Positions 1 to 7,923 are shown, counted from the stretch's first letter. The stretch: 64,000 nucleotides of DNA from Burkholderiales bacterium (GCA_028868825.1 JAGWTU010000017.1:38570-102569); one strand, 5' to 3'. Translations and numbers: made by a program. The notes: a model not told the origin generated them from the letters alone.

Positions 1-161
1 AGCAGCGCGGCCGCCTGCGCCAGGTGGCTGTCGAGCAGTTCGTCGAGCTCGTGCCGCACGTCGAGCCAGGTCGTCGCGGCGGTGACCGCCCAGACCAGCC
101 CCACCACGCCGATCACGAGCACCAGCAGGCGGCTGCGCAGCGAGCGCGGCAGCGGCCTCAT
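1..161 (-). CDS. Sensor histidine kinase, N-terminal part (cut by window edge)
   Basis: Only the first ~53 residues lie in the window. They start at the ATG ending at base 161, which overlaps the stop of the response regulator gene (ATGA arrangement), so the pair is translationally coupled. The visible part has a short Arg-rich start (MRPLPRSLRSR), one hydrophobic segment (about residues 13-31), and the beginning of a periplasmic stretch (WLDVRHELDEL). This is the usual start of an OmpR-partner (QseC/TctE-like) membrane histidine kinase. The kinase core lies beyond the edge, so the assignment rests on position after an OmpR-type regulator and on the membrane anchor. It probably senses a redox or envelope signal for the cytochrome operon transcribed just upstream; that is inference. 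Confidence 0.8.
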   Translation of the reverse strand, partial: MRPLPRSLRSRLLVLVIGVVGLVWAVTAATTWLDVRHELDELLDSHLAQAAAL

Positions 162-829
162 GCGGGCGGCGCCTCGCGCAGCAGCGTGTAGCCGACGCCG
201 CGCAGCGTCTGGATGAGGCCGGCGCCGAGCTTGCGCCGCAGGTGGTGGACATGGACCTCGACCGCATTGCTCTCGACCTCCCGCCCCCAGCTGTAGAGCT
301 GGCGCTCGAGCTGCTCGCGCGAGAGCACGCGCCCGGCGTTGAGCATCAGCACGTGCAGCAAGTCGAATTCGCGCGTCGACAGCACCACCGGCTCGCCGCG
401 CTTGAGCACGCGGCGCGCCGCCGGGTCCAGCTCGACGTCCTGCGCCGCCAGCCGCTCCTGGGGCTGGCCATGCGCGCGCCGCACGAGCGCCCGCAGGCGC
501 GCCGCGAGTTCTTCGAGGTCGACCGGCTTGACGACGTAATCGTCGGCGCCCACGTCGAGTCCGCGCACGCGATCGGCGACCGCATCGCGCGCCGTCAGCA
601 CGAGCACCGGCACGGCGATGCCGCTGCGCCTCACCGCGGCGAGCACCGCCATGCCGTCCTTCGACGGCAGGCCGAGATCGAGGACCGCGGCGGCGTAGGG
701 CTCGGCGCGCAGCTCGCGTTCGGCCGCCTCGCCGTTGCGCACCCAGTCGACCTGGAAACCGAGCTGGCGCAGCCCGGCCCGCAGGCCGTCGCCCAGCAGG
801 GGATCGTCTTCGGCGAGCAGGATGCGCAT
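158..829 (-). CDS. OmpR-family response regulator (QseB/TctD type)
   Basis: 223 aa, the normal length for OmpR-family regulators. The receiver domain (about 1-115) has the acidic pocket E7/D8/D9, phospho-acceptor D51 (VLDLGLPSKDG), T79 and K101 (VVKPVDL). A C-terminal winged helix (about 125-218) contains the recognition region EVHVHHLRRKLG and ends GVGYTL. It is the fourth gene of a minus-strand run: SHP cytochrome, DHC cytochrome, cytochrome b, then this regulator and its kinase. The ATG of the kinase overlaps its stop. A CTTAG-N6-CTTAA direct repeat upstream of the first cytochrome gene is the kind of site bound by QseB/PmrA-like regulators, so autoregulation of the operon is a reasonable inference. 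Family assignment is firm; the signal is unknown. Confidence 0.95.
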   Translation of the reverse strand: MRILLAEDDPLLGDGLRAGLRQLGFQVDWVRNGEAAERELRAEPYAAAVLDLGLPSKDGMAVLAAVRRSGIAVPVLVLTARDAVADRVRGLDVGADDYVVKPVDLEELAARLRALVRRAHGQPQERLAAQDVELDPAARRVLKRGEPVVLSTREFDLLHVLMLNAGRVLSREQLERQLYSWGREVESNAVEVHVHHLRRKLGAGLIQTLRGVGYTLLREAPPA

Positions 830-856
830 GGCCGCGATTGTCGTGCGCCGGCCGCT

Positions 857-1591
857 TCAGTCGTCCGCGTCGGCGGCCGGCGTCGGCCGCGCGGCGGCCG
901 GGGGGCGATCGGCGGCACCGCCGCTGCTCGCCACAGTCTGCCACTGCAGCCACCAGTAGCCGAGCACGGCGGCGAGCAGCAGCGCGGCGACGCCGCGTCG
1001 GGCGCTGCCGATGCCGTCCTGCGGCCGGCCCGTCTTGCGGCCCGAGATCATCGCGGCAGCGAGATTCTCGCGATGCAGCCGGCTGGCGAAGACGACGCCG
1101 CAGACATGCAGGCCGACGAGCGCCAGCATGGCGTTGGCGGCGCCCTCGTGCCAGTCCTCGAAGCGCGCCGCCGGCGGGCCGTCGTAAAGCGCCCAGCCCG
1201 TCGCGCTCACGGCCGCGGCGAGCAGCAGCAGCGCCACGATGGCCAGCGCCCCGGCCGGGTTGTGCCCGACGTGGTGCTCGGCGCGACCGCGCAGCGCCGC
1301 CTGGAGGTAGCGGACCACCGCCCGCGGTCCGCGCACGAAGGCGGCGAAGCGCGCGTGGCGCGTGCCGAGCAGACCCCAGACGAGGCGGAACGCGACCAGC
1401 CCGGCCATCGTGTAGCCCAGCGTGACGTGCAGCAGCCGCCAGCGCTCGCTCTCGGCGCTGAGGTAGGCGCCGGCAAAGCTCAGCACGATCAGGCCGTGGA
1501 ACAGGCGCGACGGCGCGTCCCAGACGAGGATGCGCTGCCGGCCGGCGGCGGTCGGCGGCGCGTCAGCGGGGGATGCGGATGCGGTGTTCAT
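857..1591 (-). CDS. Cytochrome b561-type membrane cytochrome b
   Basis: 244 aa from the ATG at 1591, chosen because a GAGGAG ribosome site lies 6 bases upstream; an upstream in-frame ATG (1627) lacks one and would add 12 residues. The body is a four-helix b-type cytochrome of the Ni/Fe-hydrogenase/cytochrome b561 family: WDAPSRLFHGLIV near the start (haem His in helix 1), LLHVTLGYTMAG, a helix with VGHNPAGALAIV, and LVGLHVCGVVFASRLHREN near the end. A further hydrophobic segment (GVAALLLAAVLGYWWL) lies before a Pro/Ala-rich cytoplasmic tail. It overlaps the end of the diheme cytochrome c gene by 29 bases. In the known SHP-DHC-cytochrome b clusters this subunit is thought to pass quinol electrons to the periplasmic DHC and then SHP. 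Physiological role is inference. Confidence 0.9.
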   Translation of the reverse strand: MNTASASPADAPPTAAGRQRILVWDAPSRLFHGLIVLSFAGAYLSAESERWRLLHVTLGYTMAGLVAFRLVWGLLGTRHARFAAFVRGPRAVVRYLQAALRGRAEHHVGHNPAGALAIVALLLLAAAVSATGWALYDGPPAARFEDWHEGAANAMLALVGLHVCGVVFASRLHRENLAAAMISGRKTGRPQDGIGSARRGVAALLLAAVLGYWWLQWQTVASSGGAADRPPAAARPTPAADADD

Positions 1592-2057
1592 CGAAGGCTC
1601 CTCGATCGGCTGCGGTGTGGCAGGCACCGCACTGGGATGGACTCTTCACGGCCGGCCGTTGCCAGACGGCGGCGGCGATCTCGCGGTGCTCGCGGACGAA
1701 CCAGGCCGCGCGCGTGATGCGATCCTCGGGCGGTTCGGCCGCGCCGCTGCCGGCATGGCGCAAGAGCCAGGCGAGCAGCTCGCCGGCCGTCGCCGCGTCG
1801 AGCGAGGCATCGGTGCCGAAATGGTGCGGCAGCCGGCTCATCAGCCGCCGCCACGAAGCTGCCGGCAGCAGCGCGGGCGGATAAGGCAGATGGCAGGCGC
1901 CGCATTCCTGCGCGTATCGCGGCAGCGGCGGCGGCGGCGCGCGGCCGGACGGCGCGTCGCCGTCGGCCCGGGCCGCCTGGGCGGCGCCGACACAGAGGGC
2001 GGCGATCAGGAGCGTCGTGGCGGGTCCGCGATGGCTGGACATGATGCGGTCTTTCAT
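1563..2057 (-). CDS. Diheme cytochrome c (DHC family)
   Basis: 164 aa secreted protein. After a signal peptide (hydrophobic TTLLIAALCVGAA, likely cleavage near AQAARA) it carries two CxxCH haem sites, ECGACH just after the mature start and QCGACH near the C-terminus. The spacing and the SWRRLMSRLPHHFG stretch between them fit the DHC (dihaem cytochrome c) family that donates electrons to SHP. Two starts are possible, ATG at 2057 or ATG at 2042; neither has a strong ribosome site, and the shorter start gives a more standard signal peptide. The 3' end overlaps the cytochrome b gene. Downstream of the SHP gene by 16 bases, so the three are one transcript. Confidence 0.9.
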   Translation of the reverse strand: MKDRIMSSHRGPATTLLIAALCVGAAQAARADGDAPSGRAPPPPLPRYAQECGACHLPYPPALLPAASWRRLMSRLPHHFGTDASLDAATAGELLAWLLRHAGSGAAEPPEDRITRAAWFVREHREIAAAVWQRPAVKSPSQCGACHTAADRGAFDEHRIRIPR

Positions 2058-2073
2058 GAGTTCGGCGATGGCT

Positions 2074-2496
2074 TCAGGGTCGCAGCGTCAGCAGCCAGGC
2101 CGTGACGTCGGCCTTCTCGGCCGCGGTGCAGGGGCGGCCGACGACGTCGTTGCAATTGCGGTGGAACCATTTCTCCACCTTCGCCGCATCGGTGAAGCGC
2201 TGCGCGTCGAAGGCCGGCGCCAACGGCGCGATCGGCTTGCCGGTCGCCGCGTGGCGGCCCGCCTGCGTCGGCAACTCGCCATGGCACGATGCGCAGCGCC
2301 ATTCGTGGCCCTGCGTGGTGGTGAAGAAGCGGCGGCCGCGCTCGGGGTCGGCCGGAGCGCCGGCTGACGCGGCATAGCCGGCGGCGATCTGCGCCGGCGT
2401 GGCGGCCTGGACCAGCGCCGCAGCAACGACGAGCAGGCAGCCGCTGGCCGGACGGGCGAGACGGGACCAGGATGGATGGGGTGATGGACGTTGCAT
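2074..2496 (-). CDS. SHP-like monoheme cytochrome c (DUF1924)
   Basis: 140 aa with an N-terminal export signal (GCLLVVAAALVQAA) and one haem-binding CASCH motif in the context GHEWRCASCHGELP. Downstream is FHRNCNDVVGRPC, with an Asn and a Cys pair. In the family type protein, sphaeroides haem protein, an Asn is the distal haem ligand near a disulphide, and the haem binds O2 or NO. The rest (TAAEKADVTAWLLTL) matches the DUF1924 C-terminal helix. It is the first gene of the cytochrome operon. The intergenic region in front holds a CTTAG-N6-CTTAA direct repeat. Family is seen clearly; O2/NO chemistry is known for homologues and inferred here. Confidence 0.9.
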   Translation of the reverse strand: MQRPSPHPSWSRLARPASGCLLVVAAALVQAATPAQIAAGYAASAGAPADPERGRRFFTTTQGHEWRCASCHGELPTQAGRHAATGKPIAPLAPAFDAQRFTDAAKVEKWFHRNCNDVVGRPCTAAEKADVTAWLLTLRP

Positions 2497-2532
2497 GGCG
2501 ACTCCTCGGAACCGCCATCGTCGGGTCGCCGC

Positions 2533-2548
2533 CTTAGGGCTTTCTTAA
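2533..2548 (-). promoter_or_regulatory. Direct repeat likely bound by the OmpR-family regulator
   Basis: On the plus strand the bases read CTTAG, six bases, CTTAA, an 11-base period on one face of the helix. QseB/PmrA-type regulators bind CTTAA-like half sites with this spacing. It sits about 37 bases upstream of the SHP start codon and about 85 bases upstream of the divergent micro-ORF, so it could control both. A third CTTAA lies at 2574-2578, off phase. Confidence 0.5.
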
Positions 2549-2631
2549 TCGATCGGCGCGCCGCTCAGCCGGCCTTAAGCCGGCGCGGCGAGCATCGCTG
2601 CACACGGTCACCTTCGACCGAGGAGCCTGAA

Positions 2632-2796
2632 ATGCGCCGTCCCACCACGAGCTTTGCCGCCCAGTACATCGCGGTCGTCATCGCGTCACTGATCCCCGTC
2701 ATCGTCACGACGTTCCTGTGCGTGCCCTACCACCTCGGCTGGCACCCGGGGACGCCACGCGCCGTCGATGCGACCGCCTCGGGGCACATGACCTGA
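2632..2796 (+). CDS. 54-aa single-pass membrane peptide, unknown function
   Basis: Starts at ATG 2632, preceded by a good GAGGAG ribosome site 7 bases upstream. That site supports real translation; longer in-frame starts upstream lack one. It has a polar start (MRRPTTSFAAQY), one strongly hydrophobic segment (about residues 12-31, IAVVIASLIPVIVTTF), then a short tail with HPGTP and a His near the end. I do not recognise the family. It is divergent from the SHP/DHC/cytochrome b operon and shares its 135-base control region, which suggests co-regulation by the neighbouring two-component system; this is inference. Confidence 0.65.
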   Translation: MRRPTTSFAAQYIAVVIASLIPVIVTTFLCVPYHLGWHPGTPRAVDATASGHMT

Positions 2797-2893
2797 GCCG
2801 GGCGGACCGCCACCCCGATCCCGCGGCAGAATCCGGCCCGCGCCGGACCCGCCCGGGCATGGACCAGGCCCGATCGCCTGAACTGGAGAACCG

Positions 2894-3865
2894 ATGCCGA
2901 TCAACGAGCTGAACGACGATCCCGAAGATTCCGCGCCGGCACTGGCGGCGCGCGCCGCCGCGGCCGCGCGCAGCACCTGGGTCAGCGTCGGCGTGAACCT
3001 GATGCTGACCGTCACGCAGGTCGCCGTCGGACTGCTGTCGAAATCGCAGGGCCTGGTCGCCGACGGCATCCATTCGCTGTCCGACCTCGTCGCCGACTTC
3101 GTCGTGCTGTTCGCCGGCCACCACGCCAAGAAGGCCGCCGACGCCGACCATCCCTACGGCCATCAACGCTTCGAGAACGCCGCCTCGCTGGCGCTCGGTG
3201 CGCTGCTGCTGGCGGTCGGCATCGGCATGCTGTGGTCGGCCGTCGGCAAGCTCGAAGCGCCGGAGACGGTGCCGCAGGTGCATGTCGTCGCGCTGTGGGT
3301 CGCGGTCGGCGCGCTGGTGGCCAAGGAATCGCTGTTCCGCTACATGCTGGCCGTGGCCAAGCGCGTGAAGTCGAGCATGCTGGTGGCCAACGCCTGGCAT
3401 GCGCGGTCGGACGCGGCGTCGTCGCTGGTCGTCGGCGTCGGCATCGTCGGCAACCTCGCGGGCTACCCGATCCTCGACCCCATCGCCGCGCTCATCGTCG
3501 GCTTCATGGTCGCCAAGATGGGCTGGGGCTTCGGCTGGGACGCGCTGCACGACCTCATGGACCGCGGCATCGACGAGGCCGAGGTCGAGGCGATCCGGCG
3601 CACGCTCGCCGAGACGCCGGGCGTGCAATGCGTGCACGACGTGCGCACGCGCAAGATGGGCGACATGATCGTCGTCGACGCGCATCTCGAGGTCGAGGCC
3701 ACGCTCACCGTCGAGGCCGGCCACGACATCGCCGTGATGGCCCGGCAGCGCGTGCTGCAGCGCCACCGCGTGCTCAACCTGATGACGCATGTCGATCCCT
3801 GGCAGCGCCCCGACGGCGACCATGTCGCCGTCGCCGCCGACGTGCACGCGACCGTCGGGTCGTGA
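2894..3865 (+). CDS. Cation diffusion facilitator (CDF) metal exporter
   Basis: 323 aa, usual CDF length, with ribosome site GGAGAA 6 bases before the ATG. Six transmembrane segments occupy about residues 28-215. The transport site is formed by H60/D64/D68 in HSLSDLVAD of the second segment and H169/D173 in HARSDAASS of the fifth, the pattern HxxxD. A C-terminal cytoplasmic ferredoxin-like domain (about 220-300) has HDVRTRKMG and VDAHLEV. Such proteins exchange Zn, Fe, Mn, Co or Cd for protons at the inner membrane. The His in the TM2 position resembles zinc/iron FieF-like or MamB/MamM-like members; the exact metal cannot be read from sequence. It stands alone, on the opposite strand to its left and right neighbours. 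Confidence 0.93.
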   Translation: MPINELNDDPEDSAPALAARAAAAARSTWVSVGVNLMLTVTQVAVGLLSKSQGLVADGIHSLSDLVADFVVLFAGHHAKKAADADHPYGHQRFENAASLALGALLLAVGIGMLWSAVGKLEAPETVPQVHVVALWVAVGALVAKESLFRYMLAVAKRVKSSMLVANAWHARSDAASSLVVGVGIVGNLAGYPILDPIAALIVGFMVAKMGWGFGWDALHDLMDRGIDEAEVEAIRRTLAETPGVQCVHDVRTRKMGDMIVVDAHLEVEATLTVEAGHDIAVMARQRVLQRHRVLNLMTHVDPWQRPDGDHVAVAADVHATVGS

Positions 3866-3885
3866 GCGCGGGCGCTGCCGCGCCC

Positions 3886-5907
3886 TCAGCCTTCGATCAA
3901 CCCCCGCTTGCGCAGCAGCGGTTCGAGCTGCGCCGCCCGCCCCCTGAACGCGACATAGGCGGCCCCCGGCTCGACGCTGTTGCCGACGGCGTAGACATGC
4001 CGCTTCAGCCGCGCCGCCGTCGCCGCATGGAATGCATCGCCGGCCTCGACGAAGGCGTCGTTGCCATCGGCGTCGAGCACCTCGGCCCAGAGATAGACGT
4101 AGTACTGCGCCGCGTAGGCGCTGCTCGAGAACAGGTGCTGGAAATGCACCAGACGGTGGTTCATGCCCACGCCGTGCGGCAGCCCCAGCCGCTGCATCAG
4201 CCCGGACTCGAAGGCGCAGAGATCGCGCGGCGGCTCGGCTTCGGTGCGTCCATGCACGGCCTGGTCGACGAGTGCGCTGGCGAGGTAGCGCACCGTCTCG
4301 TAGCCCTGGCCGAAGCGGCGCGCGCGCTGCAGCCGCTGGATCAGCGCGTCGGGTAACGGCTCGCCGGTGTCGAGATGGCGCGCGTGCCGGCGCAGCACCT
4401 CGGGCTCGGCTATCCAATGCTCGAACAGCTGCGACGGCAGCTCGACGAAGTCGCGCAGCACCTGGGTGCCCGACAGGCGCCGGTATGCGACATCCGACAG
4501 CAAGCCGTGCAGCCCATGGCCGAATTCGTGAAACAGCGTGCGCGCATCGTCCAGCGACAGCAGCGTCGGGTGGCCGGCGGCGAAGTTGTTGTTGTTGACG
4601 ACGATCGGCAGCTCGCGGCCGCCGTTGCGCGCCTGCAGCCGCAGGCTGCTCATCCAGGCGCCGCTGCGCTTGCCCGGCCGCGCGAGGTGGTCGTGCAGGA
4701 AGACGCCGATGACGCCGCCCGCGGCGTCGCGCACCTCGTAGGCGCGCACCGAGGGATGGTGCACCGGGAGGTCGGCGCGCGCGCTGAAGCGCAGCCCGAA
4801 CAGCCGCTGCGCGCAGTCGAACGCCGCCTCGACGACGCGTTCGAGCTGGAAATACGGCTTCACCTCGGCCTCGTCGACGGCGTAGCGCTCGCGCCGCACG
4901 CGCTCGGCCCAGTAGCGCCAGTCCCAGGGCTCGACCTCGCCGCGCAAGCCCTGCGCGCGCATCGCCTCGAGCAGCGCGGCGCGCTCGCGCTCGACGGCGG
5001 CCAGCGCCAGTGGCCAGACGCGGCCGAGCAGGCCCTGCACGGCGGCCGCGCTGCCGGCCATCGTGTCGGTGAGCGCATGGTCGGCGTAGCAGGCGTGGCC
5101 GTGCAGCCGCGCGAGCTCGCCGCGCAGGCGCAGGATGTCGCGCGCGATCTCGGCATTGTCCGGCTCGCCGCGGCCGGCCCAGGCGCGCCAGACGCGCTCG
5201 CGCAGGTCGCGCCGCGCCGCATGGGTGAGGAAGGGGATGACGTGCGAGCGCGCCAGCGTCACCGCATGGCCCTCGATGCCGCGCTCGGTCGCGGCGGTGC
5301 GGGCCACCTCGCGCACGCTCTCGGGCAGGCCGGCGAGGTCGGCCTCGCCATGCAGCGGCAGCACCCAGCTCGATTCCTCCTGCAGCAGGTTCTGCGCGAA
5401 GCGCGTCGTCAGCTGTGCATGCCGTTGCATCAGCTCGGCGCAGCGGCGCTGGCCGGCGGCGTCGAGCCGCGCACCGGCGCGCACGAAGTCCTGGTGCAGT
5501 CGCTCGACCAGCCGCCGCGGCTCGGCCGCCAGCGACTCGCGCCGCTCGTGCACCGCATCGAGCCGTGCAAAAACACCCGCATGGCGGTGGATCGCGCTGT
5601 CGTGGGCCGCCAGCGGTGCCGCCAGCGCCCGCTGCGCGGCCTGCAGTTCGGGGTTCGACGCCGAGGCGGTGAGGCCGTGGAAGGCGGCGCCGATGCGCGC
5701 CAGGCGCCGCCCCGCGCGGTCGAAGGCGGCCGCGGTGTTGTCGACATCGGGCGGCGCCGGATCGGCCGCGATCGCCTCGATCTCGGCGCGATGCTCGGCC
5801 ATCGCCGACTCCAGCGCCGGCTCGAAGTCGGCCGCGCTCAGCTCGGCGTAGGGCGGCAGTCCGTAGGGTGCGTCCCAGTCGCGCAGCAGGGGATTGTGGA
5901 TCGCCAT
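3886..5907 (-). CDS. dcp: Peptidyl-dipeptidase, M3 family (Dcp type)
   Basis: 673 aa; E. coli Dcp is about 680. The M3 zinc site HEFGH is at residues 460-464 in TLFHEFGHGLHG, with the downstream Glu helix in the DFVELPSQ region. The N-terminal half (NTAAAFDRAGRRLARI, FVRAGARLDAAG) and PWDWRYWAERVRRERY follow Dcp closely, more so than oligopeptidase A. Start chosen at ATG 5907 with GAAGG just upstream; the longer open frame to 6099 overlaps the neighbouring gene. It removes C-terminal dipeptides from peptides in the cytoplasm. It begins 4 bases after the stop of the broken coiled-coil gene, so the two were probably co-transcribed. Confidence 0.93.
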   Translation of the reverse strand: MAIHNPLLRDWDAPYGLPPYAELSAADFEPALESAMAEHRAEIEAIAADPAPPDVDNTAAAFDRAGRRLARIGAAFHGLTASASNPELQAAQRALAAPLAAHDSAIHRHAGVFARLDAVHERRESLAAEPRRLVERLHQDFVRAGARLDAAGQRRCAELMQRHAQLTTRFAQNLLQEESSWVLPLHGEADLAGLPESVREVARTAATERGIEGHAVTLARSHVIPFLTHAARRDLRERVWRAWAGRGEPDNAEIARDILRLRGELARLHGHACYADHALTDTMAGSAAAVQGLLGRVWPLALAAVERERAALLEAMRAQGLRGEVEPWDWRYWAERVRRERYAVDEAEVKPYFQLERVVEAAFDCAQRLFGLRFSARADLPVHHPSVRAYEVRDAAGGVIGVFLHDHLARPGKRSGAWMSSLRLQARNGGRELPIVVNNNNFAAGHPTLLSLDDARTLFHEFGHGLHGLLSDVAYRRLSGTQVLRDFVELPSQLFEHWIAEPEVLRRHARHLDTGEPLPDALIQRLQRARRFGQGYETVRYLASALVDQAVHGRTEAEPPRDLCAFESGLMQRLGLPHGVGMNHRLVHFQHLFSSSAYAAQYYVYLWAEVLDADGNDAFVEAGDAFHAATAARLKRHVYAVGNSVEPGAAYVAFRGRAAQLEPLLRKRGLIEG

Positions 5908-5911
5908 GCCT

Positions 5912-6592
5912 TCACTTGCCGCTCTGGATCGCCTTCTCGTCGTCCTCCCGATAGCGCCGGTTGGCGCAATCGGTGGTCCAGGTGTGGCGTTCATCGTCGA
6001 GCGCGGTGGATTGCTTGATCCAGGCCTCGTTGCGATGGTTCCAGTCCTGCACGCGCTTTTGCAGCGCCTCGGCTTCGGCGTTGTAGGCGGCCACCGCATG
6101 CTCGCTGTTCGTCGTCAACGCCGAGCGCTCGCCCTCGAGGCCGGTCTTGAGCTTCTCGAGCTGGCCGCGCTCGGCGTTGAGCTGGTCGCGGACCTTGTCG
6201 GCACGCGAGCCCGCGGGCGGGTTGGCGTTGAAGGCGGCGACGCTGTCGTTCCAGGTCTGGACGCGCACGCCGTAGGCCTTCATGCGGGCGCTCAGGTCCT
6301 CGGCCTGGCGCTTGAAGTCGTCGATCGGCGCCCGGTCGGCCTCGAGCTTGCTGCGCGCGGCGGCGAGGTCGGCCTTCTCCTGGGCCAGCGGCGCGCGGCG
6401 CTGCTCCAGTTCGGCCTGCCGGCCGCGGATCGAGTCGCCCTGCTGGAGGCAGGCACGCAGCTACTCGCGCGTCAATATCGCTGCGTTCGATGCCGCATTG
6501 CCCAGCGACAGCGTCTTCGGCGGCGTCTGCGCCAGCGTCGCAGCGCTCAGCACCAGGCCGGCCGCGGTTCCCAGGATCATCTTGAAGGACAT
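5912..6592 (-). pseudogene. Exported coiled-coil protein interrupted by one in-frame TAG
   Basis: The reading frame from ATG 6592 to TGA 5912 is 227 codons, broken only by a TAG at 6463-6461. Residues 1-43 form a signal peptide (MILGTAAGLVLSAATLAQ) and the start of the mature protein, ending LTRE before the stop. The frame then resumes as LRACLQQGDSI and continues with a Glu/Ala/Arg-rich heptad-type helix (QAELEQRRAPLAQEKADL) to the end, CANRRYREDDEKAIQ. No frameshift or other stop is present. One base change (CAG to TAG) explains it, so this is a very young pseudogene, a sequencing error, or a readthrough case. Function unknown; it looks like a periplasmic helical protein. Confidence 0.75.
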
Positions 6593-6709
6593 GGCTCTCC
6601 CCGAATGGCAAGGCCGGCCGCCGCCGACCCGGTCTTCGATGATGCCACCCTTGCCGGCCACGGCGGCTGCGGCCAAACTCGGGCTTGAAACGAAGCGAGG
6701 AGGGTCACG

Positions 6710-7249
6710 TTGCGCGCATTGAAGGTGATCAAATGGATCCTGCTCGCGGCACTGGCGCTGGCCGCGTTGCTGCTGGCGATCGGCGCCTCGCTGCCCGGAC
6801 GCTTCGAGGTCCGGCGCAGCCTCGTCATCGGCGCCGCACCCGAGCGCGTCTTCGGCTTCGTCGCGCGGCCGCGCAGCTGGCCGCAATGGTCGGTGTGGAA
6901 CCGGCGCGACCCGGCGATGAAGATCGACTACTTCGGCCCCGAGAGCGGCCTGGGCGCGGGCTGGTCGTGGAAAAGCCGCTCCGAGGGCGACGGCCGCATG
7001 CTGCTGACGCTGGCCGAGTCGCCGGCGCGCGTCAAGTTCGACCTCGCGTTCACCGATTTCGACCAGCCGGTCGAAGGCGAGCTGACCTTCGAGCCCGCCG
7101 GCACCGGCACGCGCGCGACCTGGATCATGCGCGGCGACATGGGCCGCAGCCCGCTGAACCACTGGTTCGCGTTCTTCGCCGACCGCCTGATGGGGCCCGA
7201 TTTCGAGGGTGGCCTGGCGAACCTGAAGCGGCTCGCCGAGGCGAGGTGA
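6710..7249 (+). CDS. SRPBCC (polyketide cyclase-like) membrane-anchored protein
   Basis: 179 aa from a TTG start at 6710, with GGAGG placed 7 bases upstream; no better ATG is available. An N-terminal hydrophobic anchor (about residues 8-26, WILLAALALAALLLAIGAS) precedes an SRPBCC fold: RRSLVIGAAPERVFGFVARPRSW, WKSRSEGDGRM, ATWIMRGDMG and a C-terminal helix GLANLKRLAEA. This fold makes a hydrophobic cavity for lipids or aromatic ligands; the ligand is not predictable. It is divergent from the broken coiled-coil gene and precedes yaeQ by 122 bases, in which I see no further gene. Confidence 0.85.
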   Translation: MRALKVIKWILLAALALAALLLAIGASLPGRFEVRRSLVIGAAPERVFGFVARPRSWPQWSVWNRRDPAMKIDYFGPESGLGAGWSWKSRSEGDGRMLLTLAESPARVKFDLAFTDFDQPVEGELTFEPAGTGTRATWIMRGDMGRSPLNHWFAFFADRLMGPDFEGGLANLKRLAEAR

Positions 7250-7371
7250 ACGCCGCCGCCGCGGCGGCCGTCCAGGCCGCCCGGGCCGCTGTGGCACAGT
7301 GCGCAGCCTTCGCTCGCACCGCCCGCCGCCATGCCCAGTCCCACCCGATCCATCCGCTCCGGCGCGCCGTC

Positions 7372-7923
7372 ATGGCGCTGAAGTCCACCATCTACAAGGC
7401 GACGCTGCAGATCGCCGACATGGACCGCGCCCATTACACGACGCAGTCGCTGACGCTGGCGCGCCACCCTTCCGAGACCGACGAGCGGCTGATGATGCGG
7501 CTGCTGGCCTGGTCGCTGCAGATGCCGGCCGACGAGAACGACGGCGCGCTGCTGTTCGGACGCGGCATCTCCGACACCGACGAGCCCGATCTCTGGCACC
7601 ACAGCCTCGACGGCCGCCTGCGCCATTGGGTCGAGGTCGGCCAGCCCGACGACCGCCGCCTCGTCAAGGCCAGCGGCCGCGCCGACCGCGTGACGGTGTA
7701 CGTCTACGCCGCGGCGGCGCCGATCTGGTGGGCGGCGATCAAGGGCAAGGTCGCGCGCCTGGCCAATCTCGAGGTCTGGCAGGTACCGGCGCCCCAGAGC
7801 CAGGCGCTGGCGGCGCTGGCGGCGCGCTCGATGCAGATCCAGGTGGCGATCCAGGACGCCCAGCTCTGGGTCGGCAACGGCGAGGACAGCGTCGAGATCC
7901 ATCCGCTGCGCTTGTTCCCATGA
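7372..7923 (+). CDS. yaeQ: YaeQ family protein
   Basis: 183 aa, same length as YaeQ. Recognisable stretches are MALKSTIYKATLQIADMDR at the N-terminus, LTLARHPSETDERLMMRLLA, and FGRGISDTDEPDLW with an acidic cluster as in PD-(D/E)xK nuclease-like folds. The role of YaeQ is unsettled (originally linked to RfaH suppression; fold resembles restriction nucleases). ATG at 7372 was chosen since homology starts there. Its stop overlaps the next start (ATGA at 7920-7923), so it is coupled to the oligopeptidase. Confidence 0.92.
   Translation: MALKSTIYKATLQIADMDRAHYTTQSLTLARHPSETDERLMMRLLAWSLQMPADENDGALLFGRGISDTDEPDLWHHSLDGRLRHWVEVGQPDDRRLVKASGRADRVTVYVYAAAAPIWWAAIKGKVARLANLEVWQVPAPQSQALAALAARSMQIQVAIQDAQLWVGNGEDSVEIHPLRLFP

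Noticed and set aside
242..1717. A 491-codon plus-strand open frame
   Set aside because: It is antisense to the response regulator and cytochrome b genes and has the Arg/Ala/His-rich composition typical of reversed GC-rich codons. No motifs.
2705..4417. A long minus-strand frame over the CDF gene
   Set aside because: Antisense to a clear CDF exporter with full transport motifs.
7299..7919. Upstream extension of the oligopeptidase frame
   Set aside because: These codons are the yaeQ gene read in another frame; S9A homology begins at 7920.
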